Assembly (NCBI RefSeq): GCF_003992675.1
Contig: NZ_RZMZ01000014.1
Location: 31,113-95,112, forward strand
Source of the DNA: Flagellimonas marinaquae
GTDB taxonomy: Bacteria > Bacteroidota > Bacteroidia > Flavobacteriales > Flavobacteriaceae
Reading direction: 5' to 3'
Length of the DNA: 64,000 nt
Part shown: one piece after another, positions 11,040-20,659 of the stretch
Position numbering within the stretch: position 1 is the first letter of the stretch
Layout of the letters: each line of letters opens with the position of its first letter
Program-made: the position numbers and the translations under genes
The notes under the pieces: generated by a model
The model's input: only the letters and a program-made list of their open reading frames with translations
What the model was told of the DNA's origin: nothing
Database searches by the model: none

Positions 11040-13307
11040 TTAAGCATTTTGTTTTTTGATCAAGTTCAAGGCAGAACCTTCATTGAACCATTTGATCTGT
11101 GCATCGTTGTACGAATGGTTTGCCATAATAGTGTCCTTGCTACCATCAGCATGAACTACTTCTATGGTCAAAGGCTTGTCCGGTGCAAACTCTGCAACAT
11201 CCACAAAATTGAAGGTATCGTCCTCCTGGATGAGATCGTAATCGTTCTCATTCACAAAGGTCAAGGCCAACATTCCTTGCTTTTTCAAGTTGGTTTCGTG
11301 TATCCTAGCGAAGGATTTTACCAAAACCACAGCTACGCCCAAATGTCTGGGTTGCATGGCAGCATGCTCACGGGAAGAACCTTCTCCGTAGTTATGGTCT
11401 CCCACCACGATGGTTTTGATACCTTTCTTTTTGTACTCGCGCTGGGTATCTGGAACTCCACCGTACTCCCCTGTCAATTGGTTCTTGACGAAGTTAGTTT
11501 TTTGGTTGAAGGCATTTACGGCACCAATCAACGTATTATTGGCAATATTGTCCAAATGTCCTCTAAAGCGCAACCATGGTCCTGCCATGGAAATGTGGTC
11601 CGTAGTACATTTTCCAAAGGCTTTGATCAACAGTTTCATACCTTGAAGATCTTTTGCCGTGATGGGCTCGAAAGGCTCCAATAATTGCAGCCTTTCAGAA
11701 CCTTCGGCTACGATTACCTCAACTCCGCTTCCATCCTTAACGGGCTCCAAGTAACCGTTCTCCTTCACTTCAAAACCTTTTGGTGGCAATTCCCATCCTG
11801 TTGGTTCATCCAACATGACTTCTTCGCCATCTTCGTTGATCAACTTATCCGTCAACGGGTTAAAGTCCAATCGCCCTGCAATGGCAATCGCCGCAGTCAT
11901 CTCCGGTGATGCCACAAATGCGTGGGTATTTGGGTTACCGTCCGCACGCTTTGCGAAGTTACGGTTAAAGGAATGTACGATACTGTTCTTGGGTGCGTTC
12001 TTTGGATCTTCGTATCGTCCCCACTGACCGATACATGGTCCACAGGCATTGGTAAATATTTTGGCATCCAGCTTCTCAAATATTTCGAGGATACCATCAC
12101 GCTCCGTGGTGTATCTTACCTGCTCCGAACCTGGATTGATTCCGAACTCGGCCTTTGTCTTAAGTTTTTTGTCCAAAGCTTGCTGTGCAATCGATGAGGC
12201 CCGTGATAAATCTTCATACGAAGAGTTGGTACAGGAACCTATCAATCCCCACTCCACGGCCAATGGCCATCCATTTTTCTCCGCTTTTTCTTTCATGGTT
12301 CCCACCTCTGTGGCCAAATCTGGGGTAAATGGACCGTTCAACAAAGGTTTCAATTCGGTAAGGTTGATTTCGATCACTTGATCAAAATACTGTTCCGGAT
12401 TGGCATACACCTCTGGGTCTGCGGTCAAGTGTTCCTTTACTTTATTGGCTTCATCGGCAACATCTGACCTGTCGGTAGCTCTTAGATAGCGCTCCATGGA
12501 CTCGTCGTAACCAAAGGTTGATGTGGTCGCACCGATTTCGGCACCCATATTACAAATGGTTCCTTTACCGGTACATGACATAGAGGTTGCTCCTGGGCCA
12601 AAATATTCTACAATGGCACCTGTACCTCCTTTTACGGTAAGAATTTCCGCTACTTTAAGGATAACATCCTTGGGTGCGGTCCAACCAGATAGTTTTCCGG
12701 TCAACTTTACACCTATTAATTTAGGGAACTTAAGCTCCCAGGCCATTCCTGCCATTACATCAACAGCATCGGCACCTCCAACTCCAATGGCCACCATTCC
12801 CAATCCACCGGCATTTACGGTGTGTGAATCGGTCCCGATCATCATACCTCCAGGAAAGGCATAGTTTTCCAACACCACTTGGTGAATGATACCTGCTCCA
12901 GGCTTCCAAAAGCCAATTCCATATTTGTTCGATACAGACTCCAGAAAATCAAAAACTTCCTTGCTGGTCTCGTTGGCATGTTTCAAATCTTGTGCGGCAC
13001 CATCCTTAGCCTGAATCAAGTGATCACAGTGTACCGTTGTGGGTACGGCTACTTTGTCTTTACCAGCCTGCATAAACTGCAACAAGGCCATTTGGGCCGT
13101 TGCATCTTGACAAGCAATCCTATCGGGGGCAAAGTCAACGTAATCCTTGCCTCTTACAAAGGCTCTTTCCGGTTTACCGTCCCAAAGATGAGAGTATAAG
13201 ATTTTTTCTGAAAGTGTAAGGGGCTTGCCCACCAATTCACGGGCTTTTTCCACGCGTTCCCCCATGGAAGCGTAGACACCCTTTATCATGTCTATATCAA
13301 ATGCCAT
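11040..13307 (-). CDS. acn: Aconitate hydratase (mitochondrial-type aconitase)
   Basis: [4Fe-4S] enzyme that isomerises citrate to isocitrate in the TCA cycle. At 755 residues it corresponds to the mitochondrial-like aconitase common in Bacteroidota rather than the about 890-residue AcnA or AcnB. Cluster cysteines are seen in [17 protein letters not shown] (one Cys) and [12 protein letters not shown] (two). Substrate-binding motifs include [11 protein letters not shown] and, in the swivel domain, [19 protein letters not shown], which contains the catalytic Ser. It is monocistronic: an AT-rich gap of about 100 nt precedes it and a terminator follows. Confidence 0.96.
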   Translation of the reverse strand: MAFDIDMIKGVYASMGERVEKARELVGKPLTLSEKILYSHLWDGKPERAFVRGKDYVDFAPDRIACQDATAQMALLQFMQAGKDKVAVPTTVHCDHLIQAKDGAAQDLKHANETSKEVFDFLESVSNKYGIGFWKPGAGIIHQVVLENYAFPGGMMIGTDSHTVNAGGLGMVAIGVGGADAVDVMAGMAWELKFPKLIGVKLTGKLSGWTAPKDVILKVAEILTVKGGTGAIVEYFGPGATSMSCTGKGTICNMGAEIGATTSTFGYDESMERYLRATDRSDVADEANKVKEHLTADPEVYANPEQYFDQVIEINLTELKPLLNGPFTPDLATEVGTMKEKAEKNGWPLAVEWGLIGSCTNSSYEDLSRASSIAQQALDKKLKTKAEFGINPGSEQVRYTTERDGILEIFEKLDAKIFTNACGPCIGQWGRYEDPKNAPKNSIVHSFNRNFAKRADGNPNTHAFVASPEMTAAIAIAGRLDFNPLTDKLINEDGEEVMLDEPTGWELPPKGFEVKENGYLEPVKDGSGVEVIVAEGSERLQLLEPFEPITAKDLQGMKLLIKAFGKCTTDHISMAGPWLRFRGHLDNIANNTLIGAVNAFNQKTNFVKNQLTGEYGGVPDTQREYKKKGIKTIVVGDHNYGEGSSREHAAMQPRHLGVAVVLVKSFARIHETNLKKQGMLALTFVNENDYDLIQEDDTFNFVDVAEFAPDKPLTIEVVHADGSKDTIMANHSYNDAQIKWFNEGSALNLIKKQNA

Positions 13308-13410
13308 TCTACAATAGAGTTTTTAAGATTTTCGTAATTCGGTAAATTTACTAAATCGTATAGTAATTTGGAATTAGAATCGAACTAAATCCGTCTTGAC
13401 CAAATTATTT

Positions 13411-14364
13411 TTACAACAATTCTGTGATAATTTTTTCTTCTGTGAGGCCTTCGGCTTCCGCCTTGTAGTTTTTCAAGATCCTGTGGCGAAGGATTCCCAG
13501 GCTTACCGCCTTCACATCTTCGATGTCTGGAGAGAACTTACCATGAATGGCCGCATGGGCTTTGGCAGCCAACACCAGATTTTGTGAAGCCCTTGGTCCT
13601 GCACCCCAATCGATGTAGTTCTTTACAAAATCGGGAGCGTCTTCCTGTCCTGGCCTTGTCCTGTTCACCAGCCTCACGGCATAATCGATGACATTGTCCG
13701 GCACTGGTATGCGACGAATCAAATGCTGCACCTCGATGATCTCGTCGGCATCAAAAAGCGTGTTAATGGTTACCTGATCATCGGTAGTGGTGGATTTAAC
13801 TACTTGTATTTCCTCCGCAATGGACGGATATTTGAGTTCGATGGCGAACATAAAACGGTCCAATTGGGCCTCTGGCAAGGGATAGGTTCCTTCCTGCTCA
13901 ATGGGATTCTGTGTGGCCAGCACAAAATAGGGTTGGTTGAGCTTGTATTGTTTTCCTCCAATGGTCACCGCCCGTTCCTGCATGGCCTCCAATAGGGCTG
14001 CTTGTGTTTTGGGTGGTGTTCGGTTGATTTCGTCCGCGAGGATGATATTCCCGAACACAGGTCCCATGATGAACTTAAAGTTGCGGTTCTGGTCGAGTAC
14101 CTCACTGCCCAAAATATCACTGGGCATCAAATCGGGAGTAAACTGTATTCTTTTAAAATCCAAACCAAGGGTCTGTGCAATGGTATTGACCATCAAGGTC
14201 TTTGCCAGACCAGGTACACCTATCAACAAGGAATGTCCACCAGTGTAGATGGACAAGAGTATTTGTTCTATCACCGCATCTTGCCCCACGATGACCTTGG
14301 CAATTTCCTTTTTTAGCTCTTGATGCTTTTTGACCAGGTTTTCTACTGCAACAACATCCGACAT
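13411..14364 (-). CDS. MoxR-family AAA+ ATPase
   Basis: Cytoplasmic AAA+ ATPase of the MoxR class; such proteins act as chaperones that mature or load cofactors into partner proteins, often von Willebrand factor A proteins. The 317 residues show Walker A GVPGLAKT (about 49-56), Walker B IILADEINR, the sensor region VLATQNPIEQEGTYPLPEAQ, and the MoxR lid domain with GPRASQNL. It starts 4 nt after the stop of the SurA-like gene, so it probably shares an operon with the two periplasmic folding factors. No vWA-domain or DUF58 partner is nearby, which is unusual for MoxR. Confidence 0.93.
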   Translation of the reverse strand: MSDVVAVENLVKKHQELKKEIAKVIVGQDAVIEQILLSIYTGGHSLLIGVPGLAKTLMVNTIAQTLGLDFKRIQFTPDLMPSDILGSEVLDQNRNFKFIMGPVFGNIILADEINRTPPKTQAALLEAMQERAVTIGGKQYKLNQPYFVLATQNPIEQEGTYPLPEAQLDRFMFAIELKYPSIAEEIQVVKSTTTDDQVTINTLFDADEIIEVQHLIRRIPVPDNVIDYAVRLVNRTRPGQEDAPDFVKNYIDWGAGPRASQNLVLAAKAHAAIHGKFSPDIEDVKAVSLGILRHRILKNYKAEAEGLTEEKIITELL

Positions 14365-14368
14365 ACAA

Positions 14369-15769
14369 TTATTCCTTTACCCAGTTGTTTGCAAAATCAC
14401 AGTCCCTATTGTCTGGGTCAACGTGAATGTAAGTGTCTTCAATATGTTCGTCCATCCATTCCTTAATGGCCTTGAACTGCTTTTCGCGCAGGGCCAACTC
14501 CTGTATCTTCATGTAATCCTTGGCAAAATCGGCCTCATGCTCGTCATAGCGGTTGGAAATCTTCATGATCTTGAACTTCGGTGGGCCTCCTCTTGGGTCA
14601 TCCTCCCGGATGGGCCTCGAGATTTCCCCGTCCTTGAGATTCCTTACTTGATTGTAGAGCGTAGGGTCCATTTTGGTCAGTTCAAAACGGGAGTCGAAAT
14701 TAATAGGGTTACGGAGCAATCCACCATCAAACTTCGTTTCCTTTTCATCGGAAAAGTTTAATGCAGCTTCCGCAAAGGTGTATTTTCCATCGATAACCTG
14801 CTGACGGATGCTATCCAGTTCTTTCACCGCTTTGTCGATGGCACTTTTGGGAATATCTGGAATCATCAAGATATGTCTTAAATCCAATTCCTGACCCCTG
14901 ATTTTTTCGATATAAATAATGTGATAACCAAAAATAGTTTCAAAAGGCTCTGAGATTTCTCCCTCCCTAAGGCTAAAGGCAACATCTTTGAATTCTTTTA
15001 CAAAAGGAGTTTCCTTGGTCATACTGTAAAATCCACCTTTTGATTTAGATCCCGGATCTTGTGAGTACAAAATAGCTTTCACATTGAAACTGGCATCGTT
15101 CTCCAACACATCTTGACGGATTTCCTTCAGTTGGTTGATTACCTTTTGCTTTTCCTCTTCGGGGGCTTCGGGCTGTTTCACAATCTGGGCAATTTCCAGT
15201 TCAGCTCCAAATACTGGGCGCTCGTCTTCTGGAATTTTATAGAAAAACTGGCGCACCTCCTCTGGGGTCACTTCAATTTCCTCAACGATTTTTCCCTGCA
15301 TCTTTTCAGAAAGCATCCGTAGCTTGTTGATTTCAAACAGCTCTTCACGGAAACTTTCCATGTCCGATTTTTTATAGTAGCTCAGCATCTTCTCCACACT
15401 ACCGATCTGTTGGGTCAGTTGCTGGATTTGACGGTCGCTCTGGGCATTTACCATATCGTCGGAGACCAACAAACTGTCCTGCACCGCTTGATGCGCATAC
15501 AACCGGTCCTCCATAAGTTTGCCCAATAATCCGCAGCGGGTCACATCTTCTGTGGACGCTCCTTGGTTCTGCAAATCGATCAAGGTTTTGTCTATATCCG
15601 ATTCCAGGATTACATAATCCCCGATTACAGCGGCGATCCCGTCCAATTTTACCCGGTTGGTATTAGTGGTGGAGTCTGTCTCGCTCAAAGCTTGGTCCAC
15701 TTCCTGTGCCTGCACCATTCCCACAATCGCTAAGAGTGCGATGGAGAGTGCCTTAATTTTCTTTGTCAT
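14369..15769 (-). CDS. SurA-like periplasmic peptidyl-prolyl isomerase (parvulin)
   Basis: Periplasmic chaperone/isomerase likely helping outer-membrane proteins fold. The ATG at 15769 is preferred because it gives a clean signal peptide (MTKKIKALSIALLAIVGMVQ, cleavage after VQA) and a 466-residue protein; an in-frame ATG 33 nt upstream would add a charged extension in front of the signal. After a SurA_N-like helical region come two parvulin domains, one around residues 170-270 (SQDPGSKSKGGFYSMTKETP) and one around 275-375 (RHILMIP; FSDEKETKFDGGLL). It overlaps the upstream lipoprotein gene by 17 nt, and MoxR follows 4 nt later. Confidence 0.9.
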   Translation of the reverse strand: MTKKIKALSIALLAIVGMVQAQEVDQALSETDSTTNTNRVKLDGIAAVIGDYVILESDIDKTLIDLQNQGASTEDVTRCGLLGKLMEDRLYAHQAVQDSLLVSDDMVNAQSDRQIQQLTQQIGSVEKMLSYYKKSDMESFREELFEINKLRMLSEKMQGKIVEEIEVTPEEVRQFFYKIPEDERPVFGAELEIAQIVKQPEAPEEEKQKVINQLKEIRQDVLENDASFNVKAILYSQDPGSKSKGGFYSMTKETPFVKEFKDVAFSLREGEISEPFETIFGYHIIYIEKIRGQELDLRHILMIPDIPKSAIDKAVKELDSIRQQVIDGKYTFAEAALNFSDEKETKFDGGLLRNPINFDSRFELTKMDPTLYNQVRNLKDGEISRPIREDDPRGGPPKFKIMKISNRYDEHEADFAKDYMKIQELALREKQFKAIKEWMDEHIEDTYIHVDPDNRDCDFANNWVKE

Positions 15770-16634
15770 AAACCTCAAATTCATTCTTCTTGATAGCTTC
15801 ATCTATTATTTCGGTTTCTAGTTTTTTTACATAATTCAAACGTCTCCGGTTGAGTATCAATTGCCTTATGTCCGGTTCCACATAATCGAACGGGGCTGTT
15901 TCATTGACTTCCAGAACGTTGGTCACCCAGCCCAAATATACCTCTAACGAGTCTTGTAGCTCAAAAAATTGTGATTTTTTTAAGTGGGATTCCTCATTTG
16001 CCTGCGTCAATGGGGGTATTTCCTCTATTACCCGACTGGCACTTACCCAAATGGAGTCGTTAAAATGGATTTTTTTGAATTGAACGGCTATGGAATCCAA
16101 ATATCGTTTGTCCGTATCGTCCCAATTCTTGATTTTTTGCTCTACCCCATCACGGTCCAAAAACTGTTCCGACATGCCCACAAAGCGCAACTGCACCAAT
16201 TTTTCGTTCAGTTTAAAGTTTTCCTTTTCCCGATCGTAAAACTCTTGGAGCTGGTTTTTAGTAATGGCTGTATCTTGGGATTGAAGCACCAAGGCTTCAA
16301 TGTAGGCGCGTGTATAAAGGTCGGCACGGTAGTCAGAAACCAAACGGTCAAATTCCCTTAGCTTTTCTTCAGGAAGGTTAATCCTGGATTTGTCGAGCAA
16401 TAATTGCTTCGACGCCCAATTATTGATGTAATTTGTCACGAAAATGGCACTGTCCTGAGCAGTCATGTCGTCTTGGACCAAAGATGCGATATCTTCCCTA
16501 TAAAGATAGGTATCGCCGACCCGCGCCAAGGGTTCTTTTTCCTCTTCCTTATTGAACATTCCCTCACAAGAGGAAACTAACATCGCCATAAAACAGCATT
16601 GAAGGAAGAACCTATTTTTTTGGAGCTTAAGCAT
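15753..16634 (-). CDS. SurA-N-like lipoprotein, probable peptidyl-prolyl isomerase-type chaperone
   Basis: A 293-residue lipoprotein: hydrophobic N-terminus and lipobox LVSSC at about 19-23, so it is probably anchored to a periplasm-facing membrane leaflet. The sequence following (LARVGDTYLYREDIASLV) is the typical beginning of SurA/PpiC-family N-terminal domains, and the rest is helical and highly charged. No convincing parvulin catalytic domain with its His and Cys/Asp residues is visible, so it may be chaperone-only. It is translationally coupled to the true SurA-like gene downstream, an arrangement commonly seen in Flavobacteriia, where consecutive PPI-like genes precede moxR. Confidence 0.75.
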   Translation of the reverse strand: MLKLQKNRFFLQCCFMAMLVSSCEGMFNKEEEKEPLARVGDTYLYREDIASLVQDDMTAQDSAIFVTNYINNWASKQLLLDKSRINLPEEKLREFDRLVSDYRADLYTRAYIEALVLQSQDTAITKNQLQEFYDREKENFKLNEKLVQLRFVGMSEQFLDRDGVEQKIKNWDDTDKRYLDSIAVQFKKIHFNDSIWVSASRVIEEIPPLTQANEESHLKKSQFFELQDSLEVYLGWVTNVLEVNETAPFDYVEPDIRQLILNRRRLNYVKKLETEIIDEAIKKNEFEVYDKEN

Positions 16635-16751
16635 TTCGCAAAAATAACAATTACAAAATCCCTTACAAGAAGGTTCTCATATGATTAACAGATTTTTTTG
16701 GTGCGGGATAGATAAGCAGAATTTGTTACATTAGTGCAAAACCAAACCAAC

Positions 16752-17204
16752 ATGAAGTATACTACCGAAGTTGTTGTTGATGTTCCAAGGGAAGAGTTCA
16801 TCCTAAAAATGATGGATCCCGAGAATATGAAGCATTGGCAAAAAGGACTACTCGGATATGAGCAACTCTCACCCAAGCCCGGACAGGAAGGCGCCCAAAT
16901 GAGCTTGAGCTACAAAATGGGGAAACGCGACCTGAGCATGGTGGAGACCATCATCAAAAAAAACCTGCCAGAAGAGATACATATGACCTACGATACCAAA
17001 GGAGTGCACAACATTCAAAAAAACTATTTTAAGGAGGAAGGAAACAAAACCCGGTGGATTTCGGAGTCCGAGTTCCAATTTTCCGGCCTTGGAATGAAAT
17101 TGATGGGACTCTTGATGCCCGGAGCGTTTAAAAAGCAGTCTCTGGCCTATATGGAAGATTTTAAAGCATTTGCCGAAAAAGGCGAATCGGTACTAAATAA
17201 CTAA
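16752..17204 (+). CDS. SRPBCC (START-like) family protein
   Basis: A 150-residue cytoplasmic protein of the polyketide-cyclase/START-like helix-grip fold, recognised by the N-terminal strand KYTTEVVVDVPREEFI, a middle region of alternating beta strands (DLSMVETIIKKNLPEEIHM) and a long C-terminal helix (QSLAYMEDFKAFAEKG). A GTG 18 nt upstream is also in frame but the ATG at 16752 fits the family start better. These proteins bind hydrophobic ligands; the ligand here is unknown. A small conserved gene follows after 5 nt and a serine hydrolase after that. Confidence 0.78.
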   Translation: MKYTTEVVVDVPREEFILKMMDPENMKHWQKGLLGYEQLSPKPGQEGAQMSLSYKMGKRDLSMVETIIKKNLPEEIHMTYDTKGVHNIQKNYFKEEGNKTRWISESEFQFSGLGMKLMGLLMPGAFKKQSLAYMEDFKAFAEKGESVLNN

Positions 17205-17209
17205 ATACA

Positions 17210-17467
17210 ATGGATATACTTTTGGATAGAAAAATCAAGATTATTTGGGATTTTCGTGGACCTAACGCGGCCCACACTGCAGCACATTACCTGAAACACC
17301 TTGAGGAGTTCGTGGATGTAGAGGAACTTAAATACGACCTTGGGGGAGTGGAGCATTTTAGTCCCACGCACAGTATTGCATATTTGGTAGTAGCCGAATT
17401 TGAACTCAAGGAGGTTCGCAGTATTCTCAAACCACACAGGGGACAAGTATACACCGGTGACATCTAA
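17210..17467 (+). CDS. Small conserved hypothetical protein
   Basis: An 85-residue soluble protein without signal or membrane segment. It contains a histidine-rich central section (AAHTAAHYLKHLEEF) and ends in KPHRGQVYTGDI. I do not recognise a named domain, but the composition, codon use like its neighbours and close packing (5 nt behind the SRPBCC gene, 10 nt before the serine hydrolase) support a real gene. The clustered His and acidic residues could bind a metal; this is a guess. Confidence 0.65.
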   Translation: MDILLDRKIKIIWDFRGPNAAHTAAHYLKHLEEFVDVEELKYDLGGVEHFSPTHSIAYLVVAEFELKEVRSILKPHRGQVYTGDI

Positions 17468-17477
17468 GGTATTGCTT

Positions 17478-18611
17478 ATGTGGACCAGATTCGTAATCTT
17501 AGGCATGGCTTTCGTGGGCGTGTCCTGTGCAAAAAATGACCCAATCCCCCCGTTGGACAAAGCACTTGCTTCCCAAAACCCAAGCATACAAAAGGTGATG
17601 GATAACTTGGACGACTACGAAGTCCAGATCCGCTACACCCAAATCGACAGAAGAAACGACAGCATCATTTTCACGGACCACGATTTTCAAGTGGACGCGA
17701 ACAGCTATTTTTATCCAGCCAGTACGGTAAAGTTTCCTGCGGCTGTCGCCGCTTTGGAAAAATTGAACGAGATCGATTCGCTAGCGATGGACACCCGTTT
17801 TTTTGTGGAGGGCGATTCCGTACAGACCACTTTTGCCAAGGCAGTTTCAGAAATCTTTGCCGTTTCGGACAATGCAGCAAACAACCGTTTGTTGGAATTT
17901 TTGGGACAGGACGACCTCAACCGTAGGATGGAACAAAGAGGAGTTTCCCCTATCAGGATTGCCCATCGCCTATCCACGGACAATGCAGACGATGTGACCA
18001 CTAAACCTTTGGTTTTTTATTTGAACGATTCGACCACTGCCTTGAGCAGTTCTATCATAAATGCCGCCATTCGTCCACTCGATTTGGACGATATCGAAAA
18101 AGGAAAAGGATATATTGCCGATGAGACCTATCAACAGGGTGCCTTTGATTTCAGTTTGAAGAATTATTTCCCCATCGATGCCCAATCCGCATTGTTGAAA
18201 AGAATCATTTTTCCAGAGGCATTTCCCAAGTCCCAACAATTCAATCTAAATAAGGAACAACGGGAATTTCTATTGGAGGCTATGCACACCTTGCCCTCAA
18301 AAGTGGGATACGACCCAGTGGAGTATTACGATAGTTATGTCAAATTCTTTCTGTTTGGCGATAGTACCGAGCCCATGCCGGAGCATATCAAAATCTATAA
18401 CAAAGTGGGCTATGCCTATGGCACTCTTACGGACAACGCCTATATACAGGATACCAAAAACAATATCGATTTTATGCTAACGGCCACTATTTTGGTAAAT
18501 AGCGATGAAGTCTTCAATGATGACGCCTATGAATACGAAGAGGTGGGCATTCCATTTTTGGCCCAATTGGGTAGGGAGCTGTACCAAATCGAATTGGCCC
18601 GGAAAAGATAG
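17478..18611 (+). CDS. Lipoprotein with class A beta-lactamase-like serine hydrolase domain
   Basis: A 377-residue exported lipoprotein: the ATG at 17478 gives MWTRFVILGMAFVGVSC with a lipobox Cys at residue 17, whereas upstream in-frame codons fall inside the previous gene. The beta-lactamase/DD-peptidase fold is supported by S-x-x-K in YPASTVKFP (about 81-84), an S-D-N motif in FAVSDNAANN and a K-x-G-like element KVGYAYG near the C-terminus. Class A enzymes need a Glu in the omega loop, which I cannot place with confidence, so drug hydrolysis is not implied; a peptidoglycan-linked or esterase role is possible. A strong terminator follows. Confidence 0.8.
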   Translation: MWTRFVILGMAFVGVSCAKNDPIPPLDKALASQNPSIQKVMDNLDDYEVQIRYTQIDRRNDSIIFTDHDFQVDANSYFYPASTVKFPAAVAALEKLNEIDSLAMDTRFFVEGDSVQTTFAKAVSEIFAVSDNAANNRLLEFLGQDDLNRRMEQRGVSPIRIAHRLSTDNADDVTTKPLVFYLNDSTTALSSSIINAAIRPLDLDDIEKGKGYIADETYQQGAFDFSLKNYFPIDAQSALLKRIIFPEAFPKSQQFNLNKEQREFLLEAMHTLPSKVGYDPVEYYDSYVKFFLFGDSTEPMPEHIKIYNKVGYAYGTLTDNAYIQDTKNNIDFMLTATILVNSDEVFNDDAYEYEEVGIPFLAQLGRELYQIELARKR

Positions 18612-18634
18612 TTTCACAAACTGGACAGAAATAG

Positions 18635-18660
18635 AAAAGCACCGCCAAGGCGGTGCTTTT
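18635..18660. terminator. Bidirectional terminator between convergent genes
   Basis: A perfect 12-bp stem AAAAGCACCGCC/GGCGGTGCTTTT with a 2-nt AA centre, between the plus-strand serine hydrolase and the minus-strand fasciclin gene. A/T runs on both sides let it serve both. Confidence 0.88.
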
Positions 18661-18689
18661 CAGCATCAAAACGAACAACGCTTGATTCG

Positions 18690-19202
18690 TTAGGGCATTA
18701 CAACATCCTCAATAATATGGATTACTCCATTTGAGGCAACGACATCAGTTTTGGAGATCTTGCTCCAATTTCCCTTGGCATCTTTCAAATAGATACCGTC
18801 GTCCTTTTTCATAGCAGTTAATTTCCCACCGTTCAAGGTTGTAAGTTCCGCTTTGCCATTTCCTTTTCCGAGAGCCGCGGCAACATCAGAAGCCATTAGC
18901 TTTCCAGAAACCACGTGATAGGTTAAGATTGCGGATAGTTGTTCTTTGTTCTCAGGCTGCAATAGGGAATTCAAGGTTTCGGAATCGATTTTGGCAAATC
19001 CTGAGTTGACAGGAGCGAATACTGTGAAAGGTCCATCCCCTTTTAAAGCTCCCACCAAATCGGCAGCCTTAAGTGCGGTGACCAAGGTTGAAAAGTCATC
19101 TACGGATACCGCAACATCCACGATATCCTTAGACTGTGCTATAGTTGTTTTAGGTGCCAACAAAAGTGTAAAGGCGGCTAGTGCAAAAAATAATTTTTTC
19201 AT
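18690..19202 (-). CDS. Secreted fasciclin (FAS1) domain protein
   Basis: A 170-residue exported protein: signal peptide with cleavage near TTIAQ (about residue 22), then one FAS1 domain. FAS1 hallmarks are the H1 motif GPFTVFAPVNSGFAKI (about 58-73), the YH pair in LTYHVVSGKL, and the H2-like VASNGVIHIIEDVVMP at the C-terminus. FAS1 domains mediate cell-surface adhesion. It is divergent from an ECF sigma factor/RskA gene pair with 118 nt between the starts, the same gene partnership as SigK-RskA and the fasciclin proteins MPT70/MPT83 in Mycobacterium, so it is a likely target of that sigma factor. Confidence 0.92.
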   Translation of the reverse strand: MKKLFFALAAFTLLLAPKTTIAQSKDIVDVAVSVDDFSTLVTALKAADLVGALKGDGPFTVFAPVNSGFAKIDSETLNSLLQPENKEQLSAILTYHVVSGKLMASDVAAALGKGNGKAELTTLNGGKLTAMKKDDGIYLKDAKGNWSKISKTDVVASNGVIHIIEDVVMP

Positions 19203-19320
19203 GTTTTCAGATTTAAATTTTAATGATTATTGTTTTTAAAGCGCTTTCTATTAGTATTTACACATGCTTTTACCTTATGGATGAAGTCTGTGATTTTTTA
19301 TCATATCTTTAACATCGATA

Positions 19321-19884
19321 ATGAGGACCACAACCAACGATATAGAGACCATTGACCGGTTGCTTTCTGGCGACAACACGGCGCTCTACGAGCTTTACGA
19401 CAAATATTCCGGGGCACTTTTTGGGGTCATCCTCCGTATGTGCAGGGACCAGAACAAAGCAGAAGATCTACTCCAGGAAACTTTTATTAAAATTTGGAAA
19501 AGCATAGATGGCTACGATGCATCCAAGGGAAGATTTTACACATGGGCATACCGAATCGCCCGAAATACGACCCTTAATGCATTGCGAACCAAGGACAAGC
19601 TCATCCAAACAGATGATTTGAGTGTATATACTAATATAAAGGATGATGAAGAGGCACCAGATTATTCAGAATTGAAAGGTTCCATAAAATCGTTGGAACC
19701 ACACCACCAGCAAGCAATCGCACTGGTATATTATAGTGGGTACACGCACAGGGAAGCCCATGAAAAAATGGGAGTACCGTTGGGCACCTTTAAGTCCTAT
19801 GTAAGACAAGCACTAAAACAATTAAGGGAGACGTATGGCACCAAACTCATCTATATTTGGGCCGTTTTAGAATTATTGGCATGA
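19321..19884 (+). CDS. ECF-type RNA polymerase sigma factor (SigK-like)
   Basis: A 187-residue extracytoplasmic-function sigma factor. Region 2 is seen at about residues 25-95 (LYDKYSGALFGVILRMCRDQ; AEDLLQETFIKIWKSIDGY; RFYTWAYRIARNTTLNALR) and region 4 at about 125-175 with its helix-turn-helix (HQQAIALVYYSGYTHREAHE). The last codons overlap the next gene by 4 nt (ATGA), and that gene encodes an RskA-type anti-sigma factor. The divergent fasciclin gene is the probable regulon member. I could not identify a shared promoter motif in the 118-nt gap. Confidence 0.95.
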   Translation: MRTTTNDIETIDRLLSGDNTALYELYDKYSGALFGVILRMCRDQNKAEDLLQETFIKIWKSIDGYDASKGRFYTWAYRIARNTTLNALRTKDKLIQTDDLSVYTNIKDDEEAPDYSELKGSIKSLEPHHQQAIALVYYSGYTHREAHEKMGVPLGTFKSYVRQALKQLRETYGTKLIYIWAVLELLA

Positions 19885-20636
19885 TGGAAAAGAAAAAGAT
19901 ATTGGAAGAAGGACTTCTGGAGCTTTATCTTACCGGAGAGCTTTCAAAAGAAGAGGCCTCCATGGTGGAAGAAGCCCTGGGCCAAGATACATCACTACAG
20001 GAGCAATTCGATGCTCTGGAAGCCGATTTTGAGCGTATGGGCATGGAGCAGGCCATTGTGCCGCCCCCAGCGGTAAAGGCACGAATAAAAGATGCCGTGC
20101 AACCCAATTTGATTCGCAAGACCAATTGGATGCCCCTTTCCATAGCGGCAGGTTTTGCCCTGATTTTTGGCCTGAGCAGCTTTTGGCTCTATGAAAAATG
20201 GCAAAATGCCGAAGGCAACTTGGAGATGCTCCAAACACAGACCTATAGATTACAACGCCAAGTGGACAATTTGGAATCGGAATTTCGATTGACCTCCAAT
20301 CGTTTGGAAAGTATCAACAATCCCGATGTAATTCCGTTGGTACTGTACGGTAATCAAAAGGCCCCTAACGGAAAAGCCGTAGCCTATGTAAACCACAAGA
20401 ACCAATTGGTGCTGGTCAACCCAAAAGGTCTACCTACCCTACCGAGCCATCAAACGTATCAAATGTGGAGCGATGTGGATGGGGAAATGATCAATATGGG
20501 CACCTTTCCCACCGACACCGAACTGGTATCCCTAAAATATATCGAAAACGCTGAATCCCTGAACATTACCATTGAACCTGCGGGCGGAAGCGACCATCCC
20601 AATGTGGAACAATTGGTTTCCTATGTCACACTGTGA
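19881..20636 (+). CDS. RskA-type transmembrane anti-sigma factor
   Basis: The 251-residue partner of the ECF sigma factor. The chosen start at 19881 (MMEKKK) overlaps the sigma stop; a start 24 nt earlier lies inside the sigma gene. The N-terminal about 45 residues form the anti-sigma helical domain (EEGLLELYLTGELSKEEA), without the zinc-binding HxxxCxxC. One membrane helix lies at about 84-104 (PLSIAAGFALIFGLSSFWLY), then a coiled coil (about 107-145), then the RskA C-terminal domain with TLPSHQTYQMWSDVDG. The sensor part would be periplasmic and release of the sigma factor probably needs proteolysis, as in Mycobacterium. Confidence 0.9.
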   Translation: MMEKKKILEEGLLELYLTGELSKEEASMVEEALGQDTSLQEQFDALEADFERMGMEQAIVPPPAVKARIKDAVQPNLIRKTNWMPLSIAAGFALIFGLSSFWLYEKWQNAEGNLEMLQTQTYRLQRQVDNLESEFRLTSNRLESINNPDVIPLVLYGNQKAPNGKAVAYVNHKNQLVLVNPKGLPTLPSHQTYQMWSDVDGEMINMGTFPTDTELVSLKYIENAESLNITIEPAGGSDHPNVEQLVSYVTL

Positions 20637-20659
20637 TCTTTTGAAAGTGTATCTGAATA

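Noticed and set aside
17478..18611. Calling the serine hydrolase a true antibiotic-resistance beta-lactamase
   Set aside because: S-x-x-K and S-D-N are present but the omega-loop Glu cannot be placed and lipoprotein beta-lactamase-fold proteins often have other roles.
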